A DNA stretch of 64,000 bases from Thioalkalivibrio sp. ALJ21 (GTDB taxonomy: Bacteria > Pseudomonadota > Gammaproteobacteria > Ectothiorhodospirales > Ectothiorhodospiraceae), in NCBI RefSeq assembly GCF_000378605.1, contig NZ_KB905156.1, positions 124,001-188,000 on the forward strand, given 5' to 3'. Under the pieces are notes generated by a model. The model was not told the DNA's origin. It did not search any database and was given only the letters and a program-made list of their open reading frames with translations. This document shows, piece by piece, positions 52,691 to 63,029 of this stretch. A program made the translations under genes and the position numbers. The first letter of the stretch is position 1; every line of letters starts with the position of its first letter.

Positions 52691-54778
52691 ATGAGCGAAA
52701 CCATCCGAATCCTCTTCGTCACGGCAAACCCGAATCTCGCCGAGCAAGTCATCAGCAGCATTCGTACGCGGGGTAGCGCGGTACGGCCGGAACAGGTCGA
52801 GACCCAGGATGACCTGATCAACGCGCTGGAGAACACTCGACACGACGTGGTCGTATTGATCGAGCCGGGTCTCGCGCTCTCGCGCGAGGTGGTCGATACC
52901 GCCCTGCGCGACAGTGGGCGCCGCATCCCGCTGGTCCTGCTGACCGAGCGCCCGGAGCCCGAGCGTGTCCTGGACTACGAAGCCGGGAGTTTCGCCGTGG
53001 TCGATCACGAACAGGTGGAACTGGCGAGCCTGATGGCCATCCGTGCGGCCGAACAACGGCGCCTGCGCCAACGCGTCCAGCGCCTCGAGGCCGCGCTGCA
53101 CGAGTCGGAAAACCGCTGTCAGTTGCTGCTCGACAACTCGCGCGATGCGATCGCCTATGTGCACGAGGGCATGCACCTGTACGCGAACGCCTCCTGGCGC
53201 GAGCGCTTCGGTATCGAGGATCCCGACGAGGTCGACGGGCTGCCACTGATGGACCTGGTCACGGCCGATAACCGCGGCGAGATGAAGGCGCTGCTGCGCC
53301 GCTTCCAGAATGGCGAGGAAGGCGATACGGCTCGCGCCCACTTCCACCTGCAGAGTATCGATGGCCTGCCATTCGAGGCCGACCTGCGCCTGTCCGCCGC
53401 AAGCGTGGAGGGCGAGGCCTGCACCCAGCTCCAGCTGGAAGCCAGCCAGGAAGACCCCGAGCTGGCGGAGCGAATCGACTTCCTCTCGCAGCGCGATCTG
53501 GTCACCGGCCTGTACAACCGCCAGCACTTCCTGTCCGCGATCGAGAGCGCTCAGACCCGGGCCGAGGAGACGGAGAAACCCTTCGCCCTGCTGACCCTGG
53601 CGGTCGACCGCTTCGCGGAGATCCGCGCGAAGGTCGGGATGTCCGCCGCCGACCTGCTCCTGGCCGACATGGGCAAGCTGATCGAGGATCACTTCCCCGA
53701 ACCCGCGATTGCCGCGCGCCTGGAGGGCGAACACTTCGGCGTGCTGGCGCCAGAGACCCGTCGCCAGGAGGTCGAGGAGCGCATCCACGGCCTGATGCAG
53801 GCCGTCACCGGGCACGTCTTCGAACTCAACCAGTCGTCGACCAACTGCACCCTGTCAGCCGGCGCGGTGATCGCCGATGAGAGCGCCCCCAGCACGGAGG
53901 ATCTGCTCGACCAGGCCCACCGGGCGCTGGAGGAAGCGGTCGAGGCAGGCGGCGGCGTCCATCGCTTCTACCACCCGGCCGAAGGCGAGCTGACCCAGGG
54001 CCAGGCCGACCAGCAGTGGAAGCTGCGCATCCAGGACGCCCTGGACCATGACCGCCTGGAGCTTCGCTTCCAGCCGATCGTGCATCTGCACGGCAACGAC
54101 CGGCCACGCTATTCGGTGTTCGTGCGCCTGCGCGACGCCGACGGCCACCTGCACGAACCCCCTGCCTTCCTGCCTGCGGCCGAACGCACCGGCATGGCCC
54201 CGGCAGTGGATCGCTGGATCGTCAAGACCGCGCTGACCGAACTCGCCGGGTGCCTGAAGACCCAGCCCAAGACCCAGTTTTTCCTGAAGCTGGGCACCGG
54301 CTCAATGGGCGACCCGACTGTGGTCAGCTGGCTCAACGATGACCTGCACGCCCTGCGCATCCCGGCCGACAACGTCGTGGTCGAGCTCAAGGAGCCGACT
54401 GTGGTCACCAACCTGAAGCCGGCGATGAATGTGTCGCGCGGCCTGGTCGAGATGCACAGCCACCTGTGCATCGACGACTTCGGCAATGGCCTGAACCCGT
54501 TCCAGCTGCTGCAGCATCTGGAGGCCGATCACATCAAGCTCGACCCCTCGTTCGTCGAAGGGCTGGCGGAGAACGAGGAAAACCAGGAGGCGATCCGCGA
54601 GTACGTCGACGCGGCGCACGCCAAGGGCAAGCAGGTGATCGTGCCGCACGTCGAGGATGCCAGCGTGCTCGCCGTGCTCTACGGATTGAACGTCAACCTG
54701 GTGCAGGGGTACTTCATCCAGTCCCCCTGGCCAAACCGACGTTCGACTTCGAGGCGACCTGACCTAGGGAGACGCTGA
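52691..54778 (+). CDS. fimX: FimX-type REC-PAS-GGDEF-EAL regulator of type IV pili
   Basis: 695 residues as read. A receiver-like domain (about 1-120), PAS (140-250), degenerate GGDEF (262-430) with EGEHF at 345-349, and degenerate EAL (440-675) with SVF at 475-477, lacking the catalytic Glu. DDFGNG is retained near 595. Loss of both catalytic motifs is the hallmark of FimX, which binds c-di-GMP and promotes pilus assembly. After Pro679 the frame changes: another frame reads LAKPTFDFEAT and stops at 54762, a better family C-terminus. One C is apparently missing from the CCCCC run at 54723-54727. As read, the tail runs into the repeat element. Confidence 0.88.
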   Translation: MSETIRILFVTANPNLAEQVISSIRTRGSAVRPEQVETQDDLINALENTRHDVVVLIEPGLALSREVVDTALRDSGRRIPLVLLTERPEPERVLDYEAGSFAVVDHEQVELASLMAIRAAEQRRLRQRVQRLEAALHESENRCQLLLDNSRDAIAYVHEGMHLYANASWRERFGIEDPDEVDGLPLMDLVTADNRGEMKALLRRFQNGEEGDTARAHFHLQSIDGLPFEADLRLSAASVEGEACTQLQLEASQEDPELAERIDFLSQRDLVTGLYNRQHFLSAIESAQTRAEETEKPFALLTLAVDRFAEIRAKVGMSAADLLLADMGKLIEDHFPEPAIAARLEGEHFGVLAPETRRQEVEERIHGLMQAVTGHVFELNQSSTNCTLSAGAVIADESAPSTEDLLDQAHRALEEAVEAGGGVHRFYHPAEGELTQGQADQQWKLRIQDALDHDRLELRFQPIVHLHGNDRPRYSVFVRLRDADGHLHEPPAFLPAAERTGMAPAVDRWIVKTALTELAGCLKTQPKTQFFLKLGTGSMGDPTVVSWLNDDLHALRIPADNVVVELKEPTVVTNLKPAMNVSRGLVEMHSHLCIDDFGNGLNPFQLLQHLEADHIKLDPSFVEGLAENEENQEAIREYVDAAHAKGKQVIVPHVEDASVLAVLYGLNVNLVQGYFIQSPWPNRRSTSRRPDLGRR

Positions 54779-55068
54779 TTCAATCGCACGTCCGCGTTGG
54801 TGCCCCCTGTTTTCCGAGACAAGGCGCGTCGTGCAGCGGGTAGTGGTTCTACCTGCAAGCGGCGCAACGCAGGATCGGGGAACAGGGGGCACCAACCCCA
54901 CAAGCCATTGAAGGCAGGGGCTCGGCCGCCCGTTGTTGATCAAAAACGGGCGCGCGCACGGCGTTGCGGCTCCCTTGTGCAGAATGACTGCACGGCGGTC
55001 ACCGCGCCTTGTGCGCACGCAAAAGCGACTCGAGCGCGGACGTGCGATTAAATCAGTGTTTCCCTAGC
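54763..55068. mobile_element. 305-bp non-coding element with 33-nt terminal inverted repeats (MITE-like)
   Basis: The ends 54764-54796 and 55035-55067 are inverted repeats of 33 nt with 3 mismatches, starting CTAGGGAGACGCTGATT on the left and CTAGGGAAACACTGATT on the right. The interior has a 16-nt perfect inverted repeat (54796-54811 with 54881-54896), an 8-bp stem at 54836-54856, and a palindrome at 54927-54952. No open frame with protein-like content is seen. It lies exactly between the fimX and dnaJ stop codons. No clear target duplication beyond CTAG is visible. Confidence 0.7.
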
Positions 55069-56211
55069 CTATTTCGACCAGAAGTTCAGGTCCTCGAAAA
55101 AGCCCTTCACGCCATCCAGCCAGGAGTGCGCCTGCGGGCTGTGCTTGGTGCCGCCCGCCTGAGTTGAATCCTCAAACTGGCGCAGTAGCGCCTTTTGCTC
55201 CTTGGTCAGGTTGATCGGGGTCTCCACGGTCACCCGGCAGATCAGATCGCCGACACCACCCCCGTGCACGGACTGCACGCCTTTGCCACCGACGCGGAAC
55301 TGCTTGCCGGTCTGGGTCTCGGCCGGCACCTTCAGCTTCACCCGACCATCCAGGCAGGGGACCTCCAGCTCGCCGCCGAGTGCGGCGGTGGCAAACGAGA
55401 TCGGCACCTCGATGTGCAGATCCGATCCGTCGCGGCGGAACAGCTTGTGCGGCTTGACCCGCACCTGCACGTAGAGATCACCCGGTGGGCCGCCGTTGAC
55501 CCCGGCCTCTCCCTGGCCGGCCAGGCGGATGCGGTCACCGCTGTCGACCCCGGCGGGGATCTTCACGTCCAGCGTGTTCTGCTCCTGCACCCGGCCGTTG
55601 CCGTTACAGGCCTTGCAGGGGCTGGCGACGATCTTGCCCGAGCCCTCGCAGCGCGGGCAGGTCTGCTGCACCGAGAAAAAGCCCTGCTGGATGCGCACCT
55701 GGCCCACGCCGTTACAGGTCGGGCAGGTCTCCGGTGAGGTCCCCGGTTCGGCACCCGAGCCATCGCAGGCCTTGCAGCTGACCGTGGTCGGGATGCGGAT
55801 CTTGACCTCGGTGCCGAATACGGCTTCCTCCAGGGTCAGATCCAGGTTGTACTGCAGGTCGGAGCCGCGGAATGCACGCGAACCGCGCGCGCGGCCACCG
55901 CCACCCCCGAAGATGTCGCCAAAGATATCCTCGAAGATATCCGAGAAATTGGAGGCCCCGGCACCACCAAAACCCCCGGCCCCACCATCGACACCGGCAT
56001 GGCCGTAGCGGTCGTAGGCGGCCCGCTTCTGGTCGTCGCTGAGGACGTCATAGGCGGCGCGCGCCTCCTTGAACTTGGCCTCGGCCTCCTCGTCCCCCGG
56101 GTTGCGGTCGGGGTGGTACTTCATCGCCAGGCGGCGAAAGGCCTTCTTGATGTCGGCGGCCGAGGCGTCCTTGGAGACACCCAGCACCTCGTAATAGTCG
56201 CGTTGTGACAT
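55069..56211 (-). CDS. dnaJ: Chaperone protein DnaJ
   Basis: About 380 residues. The J domain starts [23 protein letters not shown] with HPD in [10 protein letters not shown] Gly/Phe-rich linker (about 72-118), four CxxCxGxG zinc repeats ([42 protein letters not shown]) and the substrate-binding C-terminal domains follow. It delivers clients to DnaK. ATG 56211 has GGGA 6 nt upstream; 56217 is less well spaced. Last gene of the hrcA-grpE-dnaK-dnaJ unit. Confidence 0.97.
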   Translation of the reverse strand: MSQRDYYEVLGVSKDASAADIKKAFRRLAMKYHPDRNPGDEEAEAKFKEARAAYDVLSDDQKRAAYDRYGHAGVDGGAGGFGGAGASNFSDIFEDIFGDIFGGGGGRARGSRAFRGSDLQYNLDLTLEEAVFGTEVKIRIPTTVSCKACDGSGAEPGTSPETCPTCNGVGQVRIQQGFFSVQQTCPRCEGSGKIVASPCKACNGNGRVQEQNTLDVKIPAGVDSGDRIRLAGQGEAGVNGGPPGDLYVQVRVKPHKLFRRDGSDLHIEVPISFATAALGGELEVPCLDGRVKLKVPAETQTGKQFRVGGKGVQSVHGGGVGDLICRVTVETPINLTKEQKALLRQFEDSTQAGGTKHSPQAHSWLDGVKGFFEDLNFWSK

Positions 56212-56359
56212 GGTCATTCCCAGCTAGCCCGAATGTTCGCGTGAACGCGGAGTGCCTTCACGCAAACGCCCGGAGAGTACCCCGGGCGCGGCGTTAAAAC
56301 GACAGGGAAACGCGCGGGCCTCCCTGGCGGTGGGACACAAGGCCCCACCGGGTGTGGCA

Positions 56360-58291
<1,932 letters not shown>

Positions 58292-58324
58292 GGCTGAATT
58301 CTCCTGATGCGAAAATTTTTGCTC

Positions 58325-58345
58325 GGCAGAGAACGACTCTCTGCC
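58325..58345 (-). promoter_or_regulatory. Stem-loop near the 5' end of the dnaK transcript
   Basis: GGCAGAGA-ACGAC-TCTCTGCC is a perfect 8-bp stem with a 5-nt loop. It begins about 14 bp downstream of the sigma-32 -10 element and 34 bp before the dnaK start codon, so it would be among the first RNA made. A stabilising 5' structure or thermosensor is possible; the ribosome site AGGAG lies outside it. Confidence 0.5.
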
Positions 58346-58358
58346 AACTTGTACGGGA

Positions 58359-58386
58359 ATCTGGGGTCCCGGGCCGCGTTTTCAAG
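58359..58386 (-). promoter_or_regulatory. Sigma-32 (heat-shock) promoter of dnaK
   Basis: On the minus strand CTTGAAA (58386-58380), a 13-bp spacer and CCCCAGAT (58366-58359) match the sigma-32 consensus CTTGAAA-N13-CCCCATnT closely. It lies 68 bp before the dnaK start. Confidence 0.8.
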
Positions 58387-58431
58387 GGACGCCCTGTCAC
58401 GCGCCCGGAAAACCGACCCGAAGGGACCGGG

Positions 58432-59013
58432 TCAGGCGCTCTCGTCGATGTTGGGCGAGGTGGGCGCCTTGGAGACCACGACCATCGCCGGGCGCAGCAC
58501 GCGACCCTGCAGCAGGTAGCCCTTTTGCATGGTCGCCACCACGGTATTCGGCGGGTTCTCCGGGTCTTCCTGCATGGACATCGCCTGATGGCGTTCCGGG
58601 TCGAAACGCTCGCCGGTCGGGTCCTCGGCCTGGATGCCAAACTTCTCGAACACCCGGTTCAGGTTTTTCAGGGTCAGTTCGGCGCCTTCGATGATGCGAT
58701 CGACATCCTTGGACTCGCGGGCAGCCTGCAGGCCCATCTCCAGGGAGTCGCCCACCTCCAGCATCTCGGAGGCGAATTTTTCCATCGCATACTTGTGCGC
58801 GTTCTCCAGCTCGCGCTCGAAACGCCGGCGCTGATTTTCCAGCTCCGCTTGGGCGCGCAGGGCCTGATCGCGGCGTTCCTCGGCCAGGGCTTCGAGCTCC
58901 TGCATGCGCGCATCGGCATTCTCGACGGCCTCGTCGCCCTCGGGCTGGGTGTGCTCCGAATCCGCGGCCTCGAATGCTTCTGCCGGTTCCTGGGGTTCAC
59001 GCTGATCGGACAT
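58432..59013 (-). CDS. grpE: Nucleotide exchange factor GrpE
   Basis: 193 residues. The acidic N-terminus leads into a long helix (DARMQELEALAEERRDQALRAQAELENQRRR split over about 34-64) that forms the thermosensing coiled coil. The four-helix core and the C-terminal beta-wing (GYLLQGRVLRPAMVVVSK) follow. It releases ADP from DnaK. ATG 59013 begins MSDQREPQEPAE; the frame upstream is unconserved. Confidence 0.96.
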   Translation of the reverse strand: MSDQREPQEPAEAFEAADSEHTQPEGDEAVENADARMQELEALAEERRDQALRAQAELENQRRRFERELENAHKYAMEKFASEMLEVGDSLEMGLQAARESKDVDRIIEGAELTLKNLNRVFEKFGIQAEDPTGERFDPERHQAMSMQEDPENPPNTVVATMQKGYLLQGRVLRPAMVVVSKAPTSPNIDESA

Positions 59014-59102
59014 GTCTGCCTCGTAGAATCGGTGAAAAAGTAGAACGCATACCGGACCTTGCGGGCGGCATACGCGAATCAATTTCGGTTTGACTATCGG
59101 GA

Positions 59103-59130
59103 CTCTGGGGGCACCCGGCGCGGTTTCAAG
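59103..59130 (-). promoter_or_regulatory. Sigma-32 (heat-shock) promoter of grpE
   Basis: On the minus strand CTTGAAA (59130-59124) is followed after 12-13 bp by CCCCCAGAG (59111-59103). It starts just inside the 126-bp hrcA-grpE gap, giving grpE heat induction independent of hrcA. Confidence 0.75.
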
Positions 59131-59139
59131 GGCGCCCGG

Positions 59140-60195
59140 CTATTTCGTGTCATGGACCGGGTCGCCAAGCGCCGAACCCAGCAGGCGCGCGGTCACATCC
59201 ACAATCGGAATCACGCGATCGTAGGACATGCGCGTGGGTCCGATCACCCCGAGCACGCCGACCACTTCCCCGTCGACACTGTAGGGCGCGGTGACCACCG
59301 AACAGTTCTCGAACCAGTCGAGCCCGGACTCGCGCCCGATGAAGATCTGCACCCGGTCGCTGCGGATGCACTGATCCAGAATCCCGAGGATCTCGCGCTT
59401 CTCGTTGAAGGCCTCCAGCAGCTGGCGCAGGCGGTCGATGTCCGCCAGCTCCTCGTAGCTGAGCAGGTGAGTCTGACCCGCCACCACGACATCGTCCGGG
59501 TCTTCGCCGGCCACGGCCTTCTCGCCCAGATCAATGGCCGCCAGCATCATCGCATCGAGGTTCTCGCGCACGTCGCGCATCTCGCGCAGCAGGGCATCGC
59601 GCACCGCGTGCAGGCTCTTGCCGGCCAGGTGCGCGTTCAGGTAGTTGGCCATGCGCTGGAGATCGTCCTGATCGAAGTCGCGCTCCAGCTCCAGTACGCG
59701 GTTCTGCACCTCCTTGCCGTCGATCACCAGGATCGCCAGCACCCGGCGCTCGCCCAGCCGGAGGAACTCGAGCTGGCTGAGCGCCACGTTGCGGTGGCGC
59801 GGCAGGCGCACCATGCCCGCCATGCGCGTCACCTGCGACAGCAGGTTGGAGGTCGCGCCCATCAGGTCCTGGGTGGTCGCGTTCGGGTCGAAACCCGACT
59901 GGATCGCGCGAATCTCCTCAACCGTCGGTTCGCGCACCTCGAGCAGGCTGTCGACGAACAGGCGGTAGCCACTCGCGGTCGGGATCCGCCCGGCGGAGGT
60001 GTGCGGCGCCTGGATCAGGCCCAGATCCTCGAGATCCGCCATCACATTGCGCACCGTGGCCGCACTGACATTGAGCCCGGAGGTGCGCGCGAGGGTACGC
60101 GAGCCGACCGGCTGACCGTCGCGGATATAGCTCTCGATCAGGGTCCGCAGCAGGGTACGGGCCCTGGCATCCAGATTGATCGCAGCGTTTTCCAT
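59140..60195 (-). CDS. hrcA: Heat-inducible transcription repressor HrcA
   Basis: 351 residues. The N-terminal winged helix shows YIRDGQPVGSRTLAR, SAATVRNVMADLEDLGLI and TSAGRIPTASGYR. A GAF-like domain and dimerisation region follow, ending VTARLLGSALGDPVHDTK. It represses heat-shock genes by binding the CIRCE inverted repeat with GroEL help. No CIRCE is visible upstream of hrcA, grpE, dnaK or dnaJ here, so its targets are probably elsewhere (for example groESL), while this operon uses sigma-32. Confidence 0.95.
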   Translation of the reverse strand: MENAAINLDARARTLLRTLIESYIRDGQPVGSRTLARTSGLNVSAATVRNVMADLEDLGLIQAPHTSAGRIPTASGYRLFVDSLLEVREPTVEEIRAIQSGFDPNATTQDLMGATSNLLSQVTRMAGMVRLPRHRNVALSQLEFLRLGERRVLAILVIDGKEVQNRVLELERDFDQDDLQRMANYLNAHLAGKSLHAVRDALLREMRDVRENLDAMMLAAIDLGEKAVAGEDPDDVVVAGQTHLLSYEELADIDRLRQLLEAFNEKREILGILDQCIRSDRVQIFIGRESGLDWFENCSVVTAPYSVDGEVVGVLGVIGPTRMSYDRVIPIVDVTARLLGSALGDPVHDTK

Positions 60196-60307
60196 CGGTG
60201 ATCAGCGCTCCATGGGGGCGAGTAACAATGCCCAGTGTTCGATCCGCGCCGGGACACGTCAAGAAACCGCGGATGCAGTCGCCCGCCCTTTTCCGGATAA
60301 TGCCGCC

Positions 60308-61186
60308 ATGATGCCGGAATTCAAGACGATCGGGCTGGTGGGCAAGACCAGCGACTCGCGCACGGGGCCGCTGGTGGCACGACTGGTAGAGCTACTCCAC
60401 TCGCGCGACCGCCAGGCCCACATGGAGCAGGACATCCCCGGCTTCGACCGCCCGGACGACATCGCCCTGCTTCCCCTGGCCGAACTCGCCGAGGCCGCCG
60501 ACCTGCTGGTCGTGATCGGCGGCGACGGCACGTTGCTGGCGACGGCCCGGCGGATCGCCGACAGCGAGACCCCGGTACTCGGCATCAACCTCGGACGGCT
60601 GGGCTTCCTGGTGGACGTCTCTCCGGAGACGGCCTGCGAGGAACTGGGCGAGGTCCTTGATGGCGCGTACGAGCTGGAGCCGCGCGCGATGCTCGAGGCC
60701 GAGCTGATCCGCGACGGCGTCACCATCCACGAAGGTATCGCGCTCAACGACGTGGTGCTGCACGTGCTGAGCGTAGTGCGCATCATCGAATTCGACACCG
60801 CGATCGATGGCATGGACATCGGCCGCCTGCGCGCCGACGGGCTGGTCGTGGCCACCCCCACCGGCTCCACTGCCTACGCCCTCTCCGCTGGCGGCCCGAT
60901 CCTGACCCCGCAGCTGGATGCGATGGTCATGGTCCCGGTCTGCCCGCACAGTCTGAACCACCGCCCGCTGGTGGTCAGCGGGCGGTCCACGGTGGAGATT
61001 CGCCTGTCCAGCGGGAGCCGGTCGCCGGCCCAGATTGCGTTGGATGGCCAGGAGAACATCGACTTTGCCCCGGGCGATCTGGTGCGCATCCGCCGCCGCG
61101 AGCGCAACCTGACCCTGATCCACCCGCGCGAGCACTACTTCCTGCGCGTGCTGCGGACCAAGCTGCGCTGGGGCGAGCAGCCCTGA
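60308..61186 (+). CDS. nadK: NAD kinase
   Basis: 292 residues. The signature GGDGT is in LLVVIGGDGTLLATAR, and GINLGRLGFLVD, ALNDVVLH and ADGLVVATPTGSTAYALSAGGPI are the conserved NAD/ATP-binding blocks. It phosphorylates NAD to NADP. Two consecutive ATG codons (60308, 60311) are possible starts. It is divergent from hrcA and 7 bp before recN, a common pairing. Confidence 0.96.
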   Translation: MMPEFKTIGLVGKTSDSRTGPLVARLVELLHSRDRQAHMEQDIPGFDRPDDIALLPLAELAEAADLLVVIGGDGTLLATARRIADSETPVLGINLGRLGFLVDVSPETACEELGEVLDGAYELEPRAMLEAELIRDGVTIHEGIALNDVVLHVLSVVRIIEFDTAIDGMDIGRLRADGLVVATPTGSTAYALSAGGPILTPQLDAMVMVPVCPHSLNHRPLVVSGRSTVEIRLSSGSRSPAQIALDGQENIDFAPGDLVRIRRRERNLTLIHPREHYFLRVLRTKLRWGEQP

Positions 61187-61193
61187 TCCCGCC

Positions 61194-62855
61194 ATGCTGC
61201 GACTGATCAGCATCCGCGACTTCGCGATCATCGACCACCTCGAACTGGAGCTGGACACGGGCCTGAGCGCCCTGACCGGCGAGACCGGGGCCGGCAAATC
61301 CATCCTGATCGACGTGATCGGCCAGCTACTGGGCGACCGCGCTGACGCCGGCATGGTGCGCGAGGGCGCCGAGCAGGCCGACCTGTCCGCGGAGTTCGCC
61401 CTGCCCGACACGGGTCCGGCCGGCACATGGCTGGCCGAACAGGATCTGGCGGACCCCGATGACGACGCGGTGTTGCTGCGCCGGGTCCTGACCCGCCAGG
61501 GCAAGAGCCGCGCCTGGATCAACGGCCGCCCGGTCGCGGTCGGCCAGCTGCGCACGCTGGGCGAGTGGCTGGTGGACATCCACGGCCAGCACGCCCATCA
61601 GCAGCTGCTGCAGCGCGACACTCAGCGCCACTGGCTGGACGGCTTCATCGAAGGCAATCCGGTGTCCCGCGTGCGCGAGGCCCACCAAGCCTGGCGCGAG
61701 GCCGCCCGTACGCTGGAGCAGGCCCGCGAGAGCCAGGCCGACACCTCCGACCGCCTCGACCTGCTGCGCTTCCAGACCACCGAGCTGGCCGAACTGGCCC
61801 CGGTCCAGGACGAATACCCGCAACTGCTGGTCGAGCAGAACCAGCTCGCCCACGGCACCGAGGTGCTGAGCGCGCTGCAGACCGCCAGCCAGCAGATCGA
61901 GGACGACGCCGGACTCGATGCCCAGATCGGCCATGTGCTGCACGCGCTGCAGGATGCCGCGCAGCACGACGAACGGGTCAACCCGGCTGTGGAGCTGCTG
62001 GAATCGGCGCGCATTCAGATCATTGAGGCCGGCGACACCCTGCGTCGGCTGGCCGACGGCATCGAACTGGACCCGGAGCGCCTGGCCGAGCTGGACCAGC
62101 GCGTCGGCGAGTACCTGCGCCTGGCGCGCAAGCACCGGGTCGACCCCGAGGCCCTCCCGGGCCTGCACGACGAACTTCAGACCGAGCGGGACGCCCTGGA
62201 AAACGGCGACCAGACCCTCGAGGCCCTGGAAGCCCGCGAACAGGAGACCCGCACGGCCTTCGACTCGGCTGCCAAGGCGCTGAGCAAGGCCCGCCAGCAG
62301 ACCGCCAAGCGCATCGGCCAGTCGGTCACCGACACCATGCAGGAGCTGGGCATGGCCGGCGGCCACTTCGAGATCGCGATCGAGCCCGCCGACAAGCCAC
62401 AGGCACACGGTGTGGATCACATCGAGTTCCGCGTCGCCGCGAACCCCGGCGCCGCCCCCCAGCCGATGGCGAAGGTCGCCTCCGGCGGCGAGCTCTCGCG
62501 TATCGGGCTCGCGCTACAGGTGCTGGCCAGCCAGCAGCAGACCGTACCCACGCTGATCTTCGACGAGGTCGACAGCGGCATCAGCGGCGCGGTCGCTGAG
62601 GTCGTCGGGCGCAAGCTGCGCACCCTGGGCGAGCGCCATCAGGTCCTGTGCGTGACCCACCTGGCGCAGGTCGCCGCCCAGGCCCACCAGCAGCTGGAGG
62701 TGCAGAAATCGCACGGCAAGGACGGCACCCGCACCGCCATCCAGCCGCTGGACGACGAGCGCCGCGTCGAGGCCCTGGCCCGCCTGATCGGCGGCACCCA
62801 GCTCACCGAGACCACCCGCACCCACGCCCGCGAACTCCTCGCCGCTGCTGGCTAA
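61194..62855 (+). CDS. recN: DNA repair protein RecN
   Basis: 553 residues, SMC-like. Walker A is GETGAGKSILIDV, followed by two coiled-coil arms (about 150-370). The C-terminal ATPase lobe has the signature KVASGGELSRIGLAL and Walker B PTLIFDEVDSGISG, then VLCVTHLAQVAAQA. It is recruited to double-strand breaks. The start ATG at 61194 begins MLRLISIRDFAIID. No LexA box is obvious in the short nadK-recN gap. Confidence 0.96.
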   Translation: MLRLISIRDFAIIDHLELELDTGLSALTGETGAGKSILIDVIGQLLGDRADAGMVREGAEQADLSAEFALPDTGPAGTWLAEQDLADPDDDAVLLRRVLTRQGKSRAWINGRPVAVGQLRTLGEWLVDIHGQHAHQQLLQRDTQRHWLDGFIEGNPVSRVREAHQAWREAARTLEQARESQADTSDRLDLLRFQTTELAELAPVQDEYPQLLVEQNQLAHGTEVLSALQTASQQIEDDAGLDAQIGHVLHALQDAAQHDERVNPAVELLESARIQIIEAGDTLRRLADGIELDPERLAELDQRVGEYLRLARKHRVDPEALPGLHDELQTERDALENGDQTLEALEAREQETRTAFDSAAKALSKARQQTAKRIGQSVTDTMQELGMAGGHFEIAIEPADKPQAHGVDHIEFRVAANPGAAPQPMAKVASGGELSRIGLALQVLASQQQTVPTLIFDEVDSGISGAVAEVVGRKLRTLGERHQVLCVTHLAQVAAQAHQQLEVQKSHGKDGTRTAIQPLDDERRVEALARLIGGTQLTETTRTHARELLAAAG

Positions 62856-62882
62856 TCCGGCACTCAGACCACAAGGCAAAGC

Positions 62883-62972
62883 GTAGGACGCGATGAGCGC
62901 AGCGAATCGCTTCAAGCGTGGAACCTATCTCAGCCCCAATGATGCGATTCGCTGCGCTCATCAGCATCCTAC
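62883..62972. repeat. 90-bp palindromic dispersed repeat, copy 2
   Basis: Begins GTAGGACGCGATGAGCGCAG and ends with the imperfect reverse complement, closing GCTCATCAGCATCCTAC. Arms share GAGCGCAGCGAATCGC with the copy at 29877-29960, while the centres differ. It follows recN by 27 bp and precedes the convergent cyclotransferase gene, so it could also end transcription. Confidence 0.7.
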
Positions 62973-63029
62973 ACCCCGCGCGGATCGTGGAGCGGACGCT
63001 ACAGGACCACCACAGCTGAGCCAGGCGGT

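Noticed and set aside
54797-55051. 84-codon frame inside the MITE-like element
   Set aside because: Spans a palindrome-rich sequence and gives an Arg/Ala-rich product with no conserved look and no ribosome site.
58292-60307. CIRCE operator for HrcA in the hrcA-dnaJ operon
   Set aside because: No TTAGCACTC-N9-GAGTGCTAA-like sequence was found in the gaps; the visible promoters are of sigma-32 type.
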